DNA from: Aliiglaciecola lipolytica
GTDB lineage: Bacteria; Pseudomonadota; Gammaproteobacteria; Enterobacterales; Alteromonadaceae
DNA: 64,000 bases
Reading direction: 5' to 3'
Assembly (NCBI RefSeq): GCF_018860635.1
Contig: NZ_JAHKPT010000004.1
Coordinates: 186,001 to 250,000, forward strand
Shown here: positions 26,942-36,186 of the stretch, piece after piece
Position numbering within the stretch: the first letter of the stretch is position 1
How the letters are laid out: the number at the start of each line of letters is the position of its first letter
The notes under the pieces: model-generated
Seen by the model: only the letters and a program-made list of their open reading frames with translations
What the model was told of the DNA's origin: nothing
Database searches by the model: none
Program-made: the position numbers and the translations under genes

Positions 26942-27307
26942 CTAAAATATCCTACTTATTTAATCCGTTTTGATACATCGAGTTTTCATTTTTGTTACTC
27001 AAACTCATGGTTTTATTGATTTACCCTGTTGAATGTCATCCGCAACCCTTCAGCCTTTTGTACACAGGTTATAAGATTAAATTAACCTATTTATACTACA
27101 AAGTCACTTGCCTGTTAGTTATAGGGCAGGGCAGAATTATTCTGTATTTACAGAGGTTGTTATGGATATAAAACGGATGAAAAACAACCGTATAAGCTGT
27201 TTATTTTTAACATAGTTGCATTTCAACTTGGCGATTGCTTAATACCTAGTCGTTAACCAGCATATTGATAGCGAAGTATTTAAGCTCATTTTCTCATTTC
27301 GTTGGAT
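26942..27307. other. Intergenic region between dGTPase and response-regulator genes
   Basis: No gene is supported in these 366 bases. A 7-bp inverted repeat GGTTGTT/AACAACC (27155-27189) brackets a 17-codon frame on the plus strand (27162-27215) preceded by AGAGG, but nothing else supports translation. I see no clear terminator for the response-regulator operon. Confidence 0.4.
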
Positions 27308-27955
27308 TTAAATAATATTATGAACCATGGCGATATTCGCCAGTTCTGCTGATGTGCTAGCATTCAGTTTGTTTTTAATTTGTGTATTGTAGTTACAAAT
27401 TGTTTTGTAACTCAGACTAAGCTCATTGGCAACGTTGTGAGCGTTTAAACCTTTAGATAACAGCCTGAAAACATCAAATTCTCTTGGCGAAAGGAGATTA
27501 AGTTTATGTTTGGTCTTTTTCGGTCCATTGAAGCGTATTTCAGTATTGTTGGGTAACAAGCCTTTTTCTATATATTCCTTACCACTTGCAATAACCGCAA
27601 CCGCTTCAGCTAAGACTTCTGCAGCACTGTTTTTAGTGACGTAACCTTTTGCTCCTGCATCTAATGCGCGCTCTACATAAATCTTCTCATCATGAATGCT
27701 GTACACTAAAATGAGCGCACCGTGATAACATTTGCATAACCGACGTATGGTTTCAAGACCACCAATTCCAGGCATCGATAAATCCATAACAACCACATCA
27801 GGTTTAAAACGCCGATATTCTTTGGTTGCTAATTCACCACGTTCAATATCAACAATATCACCGATAAAATCTTGCGAGGCGAGTAACATTCTAAATCCAG
27901 CCCTCACGACCATATGATCATCTACTAACAAGACCTTCAATTTATTTGTTTGCAT
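27308..27955 (-). CDS. NarL/FixJ-family response regulator
   Basis: The receiver domain has the acidic pair D12-D13, phospho-acceptor D58 in VVVMDLSMPG and K108 in GYVTKNSAAE. A LuxR-type helix-turn-helix follows at about 148-210 (LSPREFDVFRLLSKGLN, then SYKTICNYNTQIKNKL). I place the start at the ATG that overlaps the kinase stop codon (TAATG) with GGAAG upstream, giving 215 aa; an in-frame start 15 bases earlier is possible. It is paired with the upstream kinase. Target genes are unknown, the adjacent FecA-like receptor being one candidate. Confidence 0.9.
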   Translation of the reverse strand: MQTNKLKVLLVDDHMVVRAGFRMLLASQDFIGDIVDIERGELATKEYRRFKPDVVVMDLSMPGIGGLETIRRLCKCYHGALILVYSIHDEKIYVERALDAGAKGYVTKNSAAEVLAEAVAVIASGKEYIEKGLLPNNTEIRFNGPKKTKHKLNLLSPREFDVFRLLSKGLNAHNVANELSLSYKTICNYNTQIKNKLNASTSAELANIAMVHNII

Positions 27956-29265
27956 TACTTGTCTTCCCAATAAGGCAGTTCCACTGTGACTTTTACACCA
28001 TAGTTTTCGATGGACTCAATATGGAATTGGCCACCTAGGTTTTCAGCCCGTTCGCGCATACCTAATAAACCAAACCCGGCTGGATTGAATTGTTTACCTT
28101 GACCATCATCCGTTACTGTAATTTTTACCTGATCAGCGTCTTTGTTGATAAGAACCTCTACTTTTGACGCGTTTGCATGACGCACAACGTTAGTTAGACA
28201 TTCTTGGACTATTCGATAAACATGGATCGCAATTTCATCACTTAAGCTTTCCAATGACGGGTCGTATTCAAGATCAAAGCATAATGTTTCATTTCGTCGC
28301 TGCCATTCGGTGACCAATTCCGACAAGGTTGCGCCTAAACCAAGCTCTGACAAACTAAGAGGGTGAAGCGTTTTCATCATTGAGCGAACAACAACAGATA
28401 AATGGTCACAAATTTTAATAATAGAATCGGTAATCGCCTTTACATCGGTTTTCGGTTGTTGGCATGTTACGGCCATCGCTTTGATTGCTGTTAAAGATTG
28501 GCCCATTTCATCATGTAATTCGCGAGACATATTTTGTCGTTCAGTTTCCTGAATCTTCATGCTGTGCAGGGCTAACGCTTGATTATTTGTTTGTGCGTTT
28601 TTTAACGCCCGACTCATACCGTTAATTTCCATTGCAATGGTATTAAATTCACTAATTTTAAAATGCGGTAATTGCAAATCAAAATGGCCAGTTTCAACTT
28701 GACGTAAGCCAGATAGAATCGCTTTAACGGCTTTTAGCATGGAGTTAAAAACGAGGTTTACGGTTAAGAATATTACCGATAGCATCAGTGCTATTGAGCC
28801 GAAAAATACTTTCGTTTCTCCCCAGGCTTCGTTAATTTCATCCATAGGATCAGCGGTAATGAAAATCGTTTCTACTGATCCATCTGCAATTTCCATATCG
28901 TAATTATGAGTTAGGAAATCCGCCATTACAGACTTAATAAACCAGCGTGGAGCCGCATTTTCTTCTGGATTTTGATAATGGCTTTCACCCTTGACGGTTG
29001 AGCGTTTGGTGTTTTCAATGGATATATTCAGGTGCCTCGCTGGCTGCATAGTGGCAATTTTCTCAAACCAAGCATGCTTTTGTTCGCTTCCGGAAGACAG
29101 ATGGTCAAACCCAAATTCAATCATTTGGACGGCTAGGTTAATCGATGAGCGAACTTCTTTTTCAACAGAGACTCTAGCTTGCCATACCGCAATAATAATA
29201 CTGAAAATTAAAATCACTATGACTGAGGCAATAATTCTAAAGTTGATAAGAGCGCGCATACTCAT
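27955..29265 (-). CDS. NarX/UhpB-type sensor histidine kinase
   Basis: Two membrane segments (about residues 10-28 and 154-176) flank a periplasmic sensor of about 120 residues. A HAMP-like linker follows, then a HisKA_3 dimerisation domain with H251 in MSRELHDEMGQSL and an HATPase domain with VRHANAS, DDGQG and GFGLLGMRERAENLGG. I prefer the ATG at 29265 (MSMRALINF) over a TTG 15 bases upstream because TTGGAA sits at proper spacing. It is translationally coupled to the response regulator and lies downstream of a TonB receptor on the same strand. No recognisable sensor family. Confidence 0.9.
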   Translation of the reverse strand: MSMRALINFRIIASVIVILIFSIIIAVWQARVSVEKEVRSSINLAVQMIEFGFDHLSSGSEQKHAWFEKIATMQPARHLNISIENTKRSTVKGESHYQNPEENAAPRWFIKSVMADFLTHNYDMEIADGSVETIFITADPMDEINEAWGETKVFFGSIALMLSVIFLTVNLVFNSMLKAVKAILSGLRQVETGHFDLQLPHFKISEFNTIAMEINGMSRALKNAQTNNQALALHSMKIQETERQNMSRELHDEMGQSLTAIKAMAVTCQQPKTDVKAITDSIIKICDHLSVVVRSMMKTLHPLSLSELGLGATLSELVTEWQRRNETLCFDLEYDPSLESLSDEIAIHVYRIVQECLTNVVRHANASKVEVLINKDADQVKITVTDDGQGKQFNPAGFGLLGMRERAENLGGQFHIESIENYGVKVTVELPYWEDK

Positions 29266-29550
29266 TTTGTAGAATTCCAATATCCGTCTCTTGATTCTGT
29301 ACTTTTGATCATACTCATCTCAGGCACCATAGGCATTGTTCCTTGGGTTCAAATTTCTCATACTTTGGAACTAAGGGGGAAAAGTGGGGTAAGATTGGTT
29401 TTGAGTTGTTAAAGGGAGATTTATTTTAGCTATTGCAATACTTAGCTTTCTTATAATCGAGGCCAGTATGAGGTTTATAGGTAGCCAATAAAGTGTAGGA
29501 GTCTTAGGGATTTATCGGTGTGCTGATTATTGGATGTTTGTGCTTCTTTT
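29266..29550. other. Upstream region of the histidine kinase gene
   Basis: No gene is seen between the kinase start and the terminator of the preceding TonB-receptor gene. The stretch should hold the kinase promoter on the minus strand, but no good -35/-10 pair stands out. Confidence 0.4.
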
Positions 29551-29602
29551 TAAAAAATTTAAAGATGAACAAGTACTGAGTGGTAAACCGCACTTGTTCA
29601 TC
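29551..29602 (-). terminator. Intrinsic terminator of the FecA-like receptor gene
   Basis: GATGAACAAG (29564-29573) and CTTGTTCATC (29593-29602) form a perfect 10-bp stem around a 19-base loop. On the minus strand it is followed by TTTAAATTTTTTAAAAAG. Confidence 0.75.
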
Positions 29603-29636
29603 CTTTTGAGTTTGCTTCGAGTAGCAATTAAACCGC

Positions 29637-31802
29637 TTAAAAATTAAAGGTAATACCTCCAAAGAACAAACGTTCACGACCTGCTAACTTGCCCTCATTT
29701 CGGCTGACTAAATAAGTTTTATCAAACACATTTTCGATGCTAGCAAATAACGTTACTTGGGTATCTGGAATATAGTAGTTCACGGTTGCATTCCAAATTG
29801 TGTAGCTTGATATTGTCCCCTCAATGCCATTGGCACTTTCTTCTTGGGTGTTTTCATCATCTACAAATTGCTCTCCCACATACTGAACGCCAATCCTTGC
29901 ATCAATGCCACTGGCATGTTCATAACCAAAATCAAGATTGATCAATTGCTTAGGAGCATACTGCATTCGATTGCCATCATTATCTGGGTCAGAAGCCTTG
30001 ATGTATTTAGCTGTCCATAAATTAGTATAAGCGCCAGACAAATAGACATTATTTGTTTGCCCATAAATGTCAGCAAAGTTAATCCGACCAGCTAGTTCAA
30101 TACCTTGCTGTTCGCTTTCGCCACTGTTATCAAATGTTGCGCCATTATCAACGATAGTATTTTCAATATCGTTATGGAAGATTGCGCCAGAAAACATCAC
30201 CCCTTTTGCGTAATTTGACCTCATACCGACTTCATATAAGGTACTTTCTTCTGGTACGGCGCGTGCTCCAGAAGCATCAAGATCGCGATCTGCTCGAGCT
30301 GGTGATATGCCTTTGTGAACGCCTGCAAAAACGGTTGTGTTATTTATGCCATTCCAAGCGATACTTAAGCTTGGCAGGAACTTAGTATAATCGTCAGATA
30401 CGCTATTAGTGGAGAAATCGTCACTGTCTCTGGTTCTTACATCTTCAAAGCGAAAACCAGCTGTAACAGACCAATTATCGATATAGGTGGTATTTTGCGC
30501 ATAATAAGACACTGCGTATCCGTCGAAACGCTCCCCTTCGAGATCGTCGCCTTCGACTAAGGCTAATTGGTAATCCAAGCGCTGTGCAGTTGTGGTTGCA
30601 TATACTTGTTGACGATGTATTTCTTCCTTATGAAAACGTACCCCAACAATCACATCATTTTCAAGGTTGAATAGGTTATGTGCAAAGTCAGCGCGACTTT
30701 CTGCGCCCCAAGTAAAATACTGACGGGGAGCATGACGACCGCCGCATAAATTAATATCAGAGTTAGCAATATCGGAAACCGTTATATTACCGTCGCCGTT
30801 GGTATCACCTATAGCATCACAATTACGTAGCCGAGACTCCCAAACTCCGTCAACCTCTCTGCCGCTATTCGAACCCCGAAGACCATTACGAAAAATATCG
30901 CTGTAGTAAGCCTGAGAGCTCAAGGTGAGCTTGTTATTAACCTCAAATGTATGGGTGAGTTGTACAATGTCACGGTCTTGTTGCCATTTGTCTAGCTCCG
31001 CCGTAGGGTGATCGTAAGGGTCGTTTGCATATTCATCGCGAGTGAGATAGTTTTCCGTTTGATTGCGACGATCTTTTGTGTGAACTACCTTGAGCCCTAT
31101 TTTTTGCTTATCGGTAATGTTGTATTCGCCCTTAAATCGATAGTCTTTGATGTCGTAGTCACTGTTGTAAAAAATACCATCACCTTTAGTTTGTGCCAGT
31201 TCAAACATAAGGCCACCTTTGTCGTTTCCATAACCAACACTTCCATGTAAACCTTGGAAATTTTGATTACCGAAACGAGATGTAAAGCTACCTTGAATTT
31301 CACCATTTCTTGGCACCGCTTTGGTCACAAAATTGACTGCTCCGGCTAATGTTTGAGGTCCATATAAAATCTGACCAGCACCTTTTACAACTTCTACTCG
31401 AGTAACCGATGTTGAAGGCGTAGCATAGTGATTCACCGGATCCGTGTAGGGAGCTAACTGAAGAGGCATACCATCTTCCATCACCATCGCTTTCGCACTG
31501 CGCCGTGGGTTTTGTCCTCGGATACCGATATTTAAATCAAAACTCATACTGCCATCTGCGACAACCATTATGCCTGGCAGTGCTCTTAACTGCTCATTTA
31601 CCGAAATTGGACGACGAGCCTGTAAATAGTCCTCTCCAAGAATATCAAAAGAGCCGGCAACAGCTTCAAGCCTTGATGGCAAAATACCATTAACCGTTAG
31701 CTTTTCAATGTCCGCAATGTTATCTACAGCTTGAGTGGGGTATGAGGCCAGTAATAACGATGACAGTATCGCCGTACTGATTAGCGTTGGTTTCAGAGTC
31801 AT
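29637..31802 (-). CDS. FecA-like TonB-dependent receptor with EF-hand-like insert
   Basis: The 721-residue receptor has a signal peptide ending YPTQA, no N-terminal signalling (STN) domain, and a plug with IRGQNPRRSAKAMVMEDGMP and VEVVKGAGQILYGPQTLAGAVNFVT, the pattern of FecA/COG4772 receptors for Fe(III)-chelates. The barrel ends LFFGGITFNF. At about residues 329-341 the loop contains DTNGDGNITVSD, a canonical 12-residue EF-hand/dockerin calcium loop, flanked by cysteines in RNCDA and NLCGG. I see no Fur box upstream, so iron control is not shown. A two-component pair lies downstream. Confidence 0.9.
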   Translation of the reverse strand: MTLKPTLISTAILSSLLLASYPTQAVDNIADIEKLTVNGILPSRLEAVAGSFDILGEDYLQARRPISVNEQLRALPGIMVVADGSMSFDLNIGIRGQNPRRSAKAMVMEDGMPLQLAPYTDPVNHYATPSTSVTRVEVVKGAGQILYGPQTLAGAVNFVTKAVPRNGEIQGSFTSRFGNQNFQGLHGSVGYGNDKGGLMFELAQTKGDGIFYNSDYDIKDYRFKGEYNITDKQKIGLKVVHTKDRRNQTENYLTRDEYANDPYDHPTAELDKWQQDRDIVQLTHTFEVNNKLTLSSQAYYSDIFRNGLRGSNSGREVDGVWESRLRNCDAIGDTNGDGNITVSDIANSDINLCGGRHAPRQYFTWGAESRADFAHNLFNLENDVIVGVRFHKEEIHRQQVYATTTAQRLDYQLALVEGDDLEGERFDGYAVSYYAQNTTYIDNWSVTAGFRFEDVRTRDSDDFSTNSVSDDYTKFLPSLSIAWNGINNTTVFAGVHKGISPARADRDLDASGARAVPEESTLYEVGMRSNYAKGVMFSGAIFHNDIENTIVDNGATFDNSGESEQQGIELAGRINFADIYGQTNNVYLSGAYTNLWTAKYIKASDPDNDGNRMQYAPKQLINLDFGYEHASGIDARIGVQYVGEQFVDDENTQEESANGIEGTISSYTIWNATVNYYIPDTQVTLFASIENVFDKTYLVSRNEGKLAGRERLFFGGITFNF

Positions 31803-32082
31803 GCTTTTTATTCACTTTTATTTAACAAAAAACATATGCTATACATCGCTAAATGAACTTCATATAGGAAAAATTCCTGTTCCACAGTACAACGCAAAAA
31901 TTGACTCTTTTTGACATTAGCTAAGGTGTAGTTAGGGCTCAGAAGTAGGCTAACAAAATAATAGTCAAAGACGTTATTTCTTTGAGCTAAGCGCAACGGA
32001 TGGGGAGAACGTATCTTTTGAGTGACTCAATAAACTGTGAATTAAGCCACTTAAAGATTAAATTTTGTGAGCGAAGCGTTGT

Positions 32083-32685
32083 TTATAGCTGGGTTTCAGA
32101 CAACTTATCTAGGGTTGTAGTGCAACTGTCCAAAAATATTTCTACAAAACATTCAACTTCAGGCATGGTAACGATAAGTTCTTGTATGGTTTTATCTAGT
32201 TTGTCTTTAACGTGTAAAAATTCATCGTTATGAAAACGTAGCTCATTCATAGTTTTCACATAGGCTTGTAAAATATCAGCCGCTTTTACAATGGCTTTAT
32301 ATTCAGGATCAACTTCAGACTGCACTAACAAAGGTTTCATTTCGCTGCGTAAATCTTCAGGTAACGTTGACAAACATTCTTTTTCAGCTAGGTCTTCGAG
32401 CATTTTAAATGCTTTAGTGAATTCAGGGTTATGGTACTTTGTATTGGTGTTGATATCTTGCAGCTTGGTTTCTGAAACTTCGTGATACAAGGCTAAAGTA
32501 GCGGCTCTTTCTGGATTTAACTTGCCATTAAAGCGCTTATTTTTAATCACTGTTAACAAATGCGCAATCACGGCCACTTGATGACAGTGCTCAGATACAT
32601 TTTCTGATTGAAAGCAATGCATTAACGCCCAACGCTCTAGTAATGGCATTCTAATTATCCATGCCATAAATGTACTTTGGTTCAT
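32083..32685 (-). CDS. yfbR: 5'-deoxynucleotidase YfbR
   Basis: YfbR dephosphorylates deoxyribonucleoside 5'-monophosphates. Starting at 32685 (MNQSTFMAWI, with AAAGG upstream; a longer in-frame start adds 22 residues) the protein has 200 aa, like E. coli YfbR. HD-domain residues are seen in ENVSEHCHQVA (about 28-38), ALYHEVSETKLQDI and VKAADILQAYVKT. In the second motif the usual HD reads HE (YHEVSE against YHDASE in E. coli), which is worth noting for metal binding. It neighbours alaA, as in E. coli. Confidence 0.9.
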   Translation of the reverse strand: MNQSTFMAWIIRMPLLERWALMHCFQSENVSEHCHQVAVIAHLLTVIKNKRFNGKLNPERAATLALYHEVSETKLQDINTNTKYHNPEFTKAFKMLEDLAEKECLSTLPEDLRSEMKPLLVQSEVDPEYKAIVKAADILQAYVKTMNELRFHNDEFLHVKDKLDKTIQELIVTMPEVECFVEIFLDSCTTTLDKLSETQL

Positions 32686-32850
32686 AATAACGACCTTTGA
32701 TTTTACCAAGTAATAAATGAGTTTTTGATGAAGGAATAGGCTTAGATCCACCTATTTACGAAAACAATTAGCAGTTAGGGTAAATGATACATCGAAGTGT
32801 TGAACTTTTCTGCTATTTGTATTGCAAACTACATTATTAATGTAAGTGTT

Positions 32851-32886
32851 TTAAAAATGAGAGTGTAGATAATTACACTCTCATTT
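32851..32886 (-). terminator. Intrinsic terminator after alaA
   Basis: AAATGAGAGTGTA and TACACTCTCATTT form a perfect 13-bp stem with a 6-base loop. The minus strand continues with TTAAAAC after TTTTT, 15 bases past the alaA stop. Confidence 0.85.
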
Positions 32887-32900
32887 GAAGTTGTGCTTAA

Positions 32901-34118
32901 TTACACTTGCTTGTAGTAAGAGAAGAAATTACCAATACGATTAATGGCCGTTTCCAGTTCATCTTTATGGGGTAGAAAAACCAACCTAAAGTAGCAACCA
33001 TCTTTAAAGTTGAATGCTTTTCCGTGTACTAACAGGATCTTTTCTTTGGTTAATAGATCCAAGATCATTTGTTCATCGTTAGTAATATTAAATTTTTCGG
33101 CATCAACTTTGGCGAAACAGTACATTGCACCTTTTGGTACTACGCAACTGATACCATCAATGTCATTTAACATTTTAGTGGCAATATCTCGCTGTATTTT
33201 TAAGCGACCGCCATCAACAATTAAATCATTAATACTTTGGTATCCACCAAGTGCAGTTTGAATCGCATACTGACAGGGGACATTGGCACACATTCGCATT
33301 GAAGCGAGCATGTTAATTCCATCAATATAGTTTTTAGCGATCAATTTATTTCCGCTAACCAGCAACCAACCGGCTCTAAAACCAGCAATTCGATAATTTT
33401 TCGAAAGACCACTTAACGTAATAAAAAACAAATCGTCAGCCATTGCAGCAATACAATTATGTTCGGCGTCGTCGTATAAGATTTTGTCATATATCTCATC
33501 ACTGAAAACAACCAAATTAAATTCTCTTGCTAATTCAATGATGTCCTGCAAAACCGCCTTGCTATATACCGCACCGGTAGGGTTATTTGGATTAATAAGC
33601 ACAATTGCTTTGGTATTGGCGGTGACCTTACTGCGAATATCGTCAATATCTGGAAACCAACCGGCTTGTTCATCACATTTATAATGTACTGGGGTACCAG
33701 AGGATAAACTAACAGCCGCGGTCCACAATGGATAATCTGGGCTTGGAATCAGCACTTCATCACCATTGTTCAACAAAGCTTGCATTGCCATTACGATTAA
33801 TTCGCTGACGCCATTTCCAATGAAGACGTCATCAACCGAGATATTTTTAATGTTCTTTTGCTGGTAATACTGCATCACGGCTACACGAGCTGCGTATATG
33901 CCACTGGCGTCAGAATACCCTTGCGCGGTAGGCAAATTATGAATAACGTCTTTTAGAATATCTTCTGGGGCTGCAAATCCAAATGGGGCAGGGTTACCTA
34001 TATTAAGTTTGAGGATCCTATGCCCCTCGTCTTCCATTTTTTTAGCGGCATCCAGGATCGGTCCTCGAATGTCGTAACACACACCCTCTAATTTGTTGGA
34101 TTTATTAATTATTTTCAT
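32901..34118 (-). CDS. alaA: Glutamate-pyruvate aminotransferase AlaA
   Basis: This fold-type I PLP aminotransferase makes alanine from pyruvate and glutamate. KLEGVCYDIRGPI, LKLNIGNPAPFGF, GNGVSELI, INPNNPTGAVY and the PLP-lysine motif SGLSKNYRIAGFRAGW (lysine near 240) are all close to E. coli YfbQ/AlaA. Length is 405 aa, the same as the E. coli enzyme. It lies upstream of yfbR and diverges from the LRAT-like gene. Confidence 0.93.
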   Translation of the reverse strand: MKIINKSNKLEGVCYDIRGPILDAAKKMEDEGHRILKLNIGNPAPFGFAAPEDILKDVIHNLPTAQGYSDASGIYAARVAVMQYYQQKNIKNISVDDVFIGNGVSELIVMAMQALLNNGDEVLIPSPDYPLWTAAVSLSSGTPVHYKCDEQAGWFPDIDDIRSKVTANTKAIVLINPNNPTGAVYSKAVLQDIIELAREFNLVVFSDEIYDKILYDDAEHNCIAAMADDLFFITLSGLSKNYRIAGFRAGWLLVSGNKLIAKNYIDGINMLASMRMCANVPCQYAIQTALGGYQSINDLIVDGGRLKIQRDIATKMLNDIDGISCVVPKGAMYCFAKVDAEKFNITNDEQMILDLLTKEKILLVHGKAFNFKDGCYFRLVFLPHKDELETAINRIGNFFSYYKQV

Positions 34119-34306
34119 GAATGCCCATACCTTGATTTGATAACACAGAATAATACAGCCTGGGGGTTGGTGTTAAGAGGGATTTAATAATTTTTTTTAT
34201 ATAAGACTCATGTTTTTTGCATAACATCTGTTTACAAACTAATTGTTGTCTTATTTTTTAAGATCTAGCACTCTGAAATTGCAGTTCATTATAGGAATAC
34301 ACCATT

Positions 34307-34834
34307 ATGCCTGTTCCATTAATTTGGTTAGGGGCTGGAATAGCAGCTCTGTACGCTGGTGACAAAGTTCATCGAGCAAATAAAATTAAACGCCAGTACG
34401 TGAAACATTACCCTGGAGAAGAGCAATCCTTCGTTCACCTTCAAGACGGCGCTATTGTGTGTTGTGGGATATTTGGTGTGTTTGAACATACCGGAATTTG
34501 GGTTGATGGCAATATTATTGAATTAAAAGGGAATGGCTTAATACGCGGTATCTCACCGCAACGTTTCTTAACTAAAAGAAGTGGTGAATGTATTTATGTG
34601 GTTTGTAACGATTTAGGAGAGGCGCTAATCTCACCACATGCCGCAAAAACTGCCGTTTCGAAATTGTACAATTATAGCGACTACGATTTGATCAAAAATA
34701 ATTGCCATCGTTTTGTTTGGAGGTGTGTTTCTAATTCAGAAGAATTAATCACCAGTTTTTCTGATCTCAACAATGCACTTTTTGGTTATTTTAATTCCTC
34801 ACTGAGTTGGCGTCCTGCCGATTTTAATCGCTAA
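34307..34834 (+). CDS. LRAT-like (NlpC/P60 superfamily) protein
   Basis: The 175-residue protein shows the permuted NlpC/P60 papain-like fold of the lecithin:retinol acyltransferase group. H61 in FEHTGIWVDGN and C133 in IKNNCHRFV correspond to the catalytic His and Cys of LRAT proteins. A short hydrophobic segment (about 4-17) may anchor it in the membrane. Bacterial members may be thiol acyltransferases, lipases or peptidases; the substrate here is unknown. The gene stands alone, divergent from alaA. Confidence 0.75.
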   Translation: MPVPLIWLGAGIAALYAGDKVHRANKIKRQYVKHYPGEEQSFVHLQDGAIVCCGIFGVFEHTGIWVDGNIIELKGNGLIRGISPQRFLTKRSGECIYVVCNDLGEALISPHAAKTAVSKLYNYSDYDLIKNNCHRFVWRCVSNSEELITSFSDLNNALFGYFNSSLSWRPADFNR

Positions 34835-35056
34835 GCATTTCGACTCCCAATCGAATATTATTTGAATAATGTTACAAATATGTTAATTGTAGCTATATTC
34901 ATAGAGGACATCTTAAACCTTGGGAAATTATCTAGGTGAACAATATTTCAGCGGATAAATGGCAAACTTCCCTTGCTTGCTTATACTTATTGATATGTCC
35001 AATTTGAATTATAGATGTGTTTCCAACCGAATCGATTTAAAATTTTGGAGTTAAGT

Positions 35057-35851
35057 ATGTCACAGCATTTCCAAGAAGAACCTCACAATGCAATAACAGA
35101 TAGTAATATTGCACGAGTTATTCCTTGTAATGAATTAGCGTTTTCAGATCCATTTAAATGGCTTGCATTAGGATTTAGAGATCTGTTACGAGCACCTATT
35201 TTAACCGTTTTCTTTGGTGTGTTCTTTGCACTAATTCCTTGGCTAATTACTTATTTAGTTGCACTCACAGGTTGGCACTTGGTTATTTTGCCAGCGATGG
35301 TTTGTTTTATGTTGATAGGGCCTTTTTTGGCAGCAGGCCTGTATGATATCAGTTGGGAATTTGGTAAAGGTCATAAGCCCACTTTATGGCACGCCGTAAA
35401 AGCGGTGAAACGCAATGCAGTTAATGAATGGGGATTTGGTATATTGTTAATGGTGTTGATGATATTTTGGTTACGCGTAGCCTCAATGATCCACGCACTG
35501 TACCCTTCATACCTAGGAGATAACTTAGAAGAGTTATTACCATTCTTAGTATTGGGGACCTGCGTAGGGGCCGTTTTCACTGGCATCGTATTTTTACTCA
35601 GCGCTTTTACACAACCTATATTGATGGAACGTAAAGTAGATTTGGCTACTGCGGTATTAACTACTGTAAATGCTGTTTGGTTAAACAAAGGTCCAATGTT
35701 TGTTTGGGCGATGATTATATTTGTCGCGGTGGTAATTGGCTTTCTCACAGGGTTTGTTGGATTCGTATTGTTAATGCCGCTAATTGGTTATGCTACTTGG
35801 CATGGCTACATAGAAACAATACAAACTAAACGCGAGCGTAAGTTTGAGTAA
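35057..35851 (+). CDS. DUF2189 family integral membrane protein
   Basis: The start at 35057 (MSQHFQEEPHN) follows TTTTGGAG and is preferred over an in-frame ATG 42 bases upstream. The protein (264 aa) has about six membrane segments, with the conserved DPFKWLALGFRDLLRAP stretch at the first and LLMPLIGYATWHGYIET at the end, typical of DUF2189. The function of this family is not known, although members are sometimes labelled cytochrome oxidase-like. It is monocistronic with a strong terminator. Confidence 0.85.
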   Translation: MSQHFQEEPHNAITDSNIARVIPCNELAFSDPFKWLALGFRDLLRAPILTVFFGVFFALIPWLITYLVALTGWHLVILPAMVCFMLIGPFLAAGLYDISWEFGKGHKPTLWHAVKAVKRNAVNEWGFGILLMVLMIFWLRVASMIHALYPSYLGDNLEELLPFLVLGTCVGAVFTGIVFLLSAFTQPILMERKVDLATAVLTTVNAVWLNKGPMFVWAMIIFVAVVIGFLTGFVGFVLLMPLIGYATWHGYIETIQTKRERKFE

Positions 35852-35864
35852 CTGCACTAGTTTT

Positions 35865-35894
35865 AAAAGGGTCTAATTTTTAGACCCTTTTTTT
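35865..35894 (+). terminator. Intrinsic terminator after the DUF2189 gene
   Basis: AAAGGGTCTAA pairs with TTAGACCCTTT around a T-rich loop, followed by TTTT. The site is 14 bases past the stop. Confidence 0.9.
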
Positions 35895-36186
35895 CCGATT
35901 TTATTTAATCTTCCTGCAAATTTGAACAAGCATACAACTGCATCGTCATATCCCTGATTGAATCATCTTTTTATTGGTTAAATCCTACTTTGTTAGGCAA
36001 ATAAACTAGATATGGTTAGGTAAATTCACAATTAGGATAAACATCCTAATTGTATTGGGCTTATTAGAATACTTCTGTACTTTGTGCAATTTCTGCAATT
36101 CATTTTCGCAACACATCTCCGCTATTTGTGAACTAGAATTAACATATTGATAACAGTTTATTTAACTCTTAAAAATAGGTTTTTAG
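35895..36186 (+). promoter_or_regulatory. Upstream region of the branched-chain 2-oxoacid dehydrogenase operon
   Basis: No gene is present. At 36028-36053 ACAATTAGGAT and ATCCTAATTGT form a perfect 11-bp inverted repeat with loop AAAC and no T-run, about 135 bases before the first ATG. It could be an operator or an mRNA hairpin. No promoter is assigned. Confidence 0.45.

Noticed and set aside
27162-27215. 17-codon leader peptide between the dGTPase and response-regulator genes
   Set aside because: It has AGAGG upstream and sits in an inverted repeat, but no downstream plus-strand gene exists for it to regulate.
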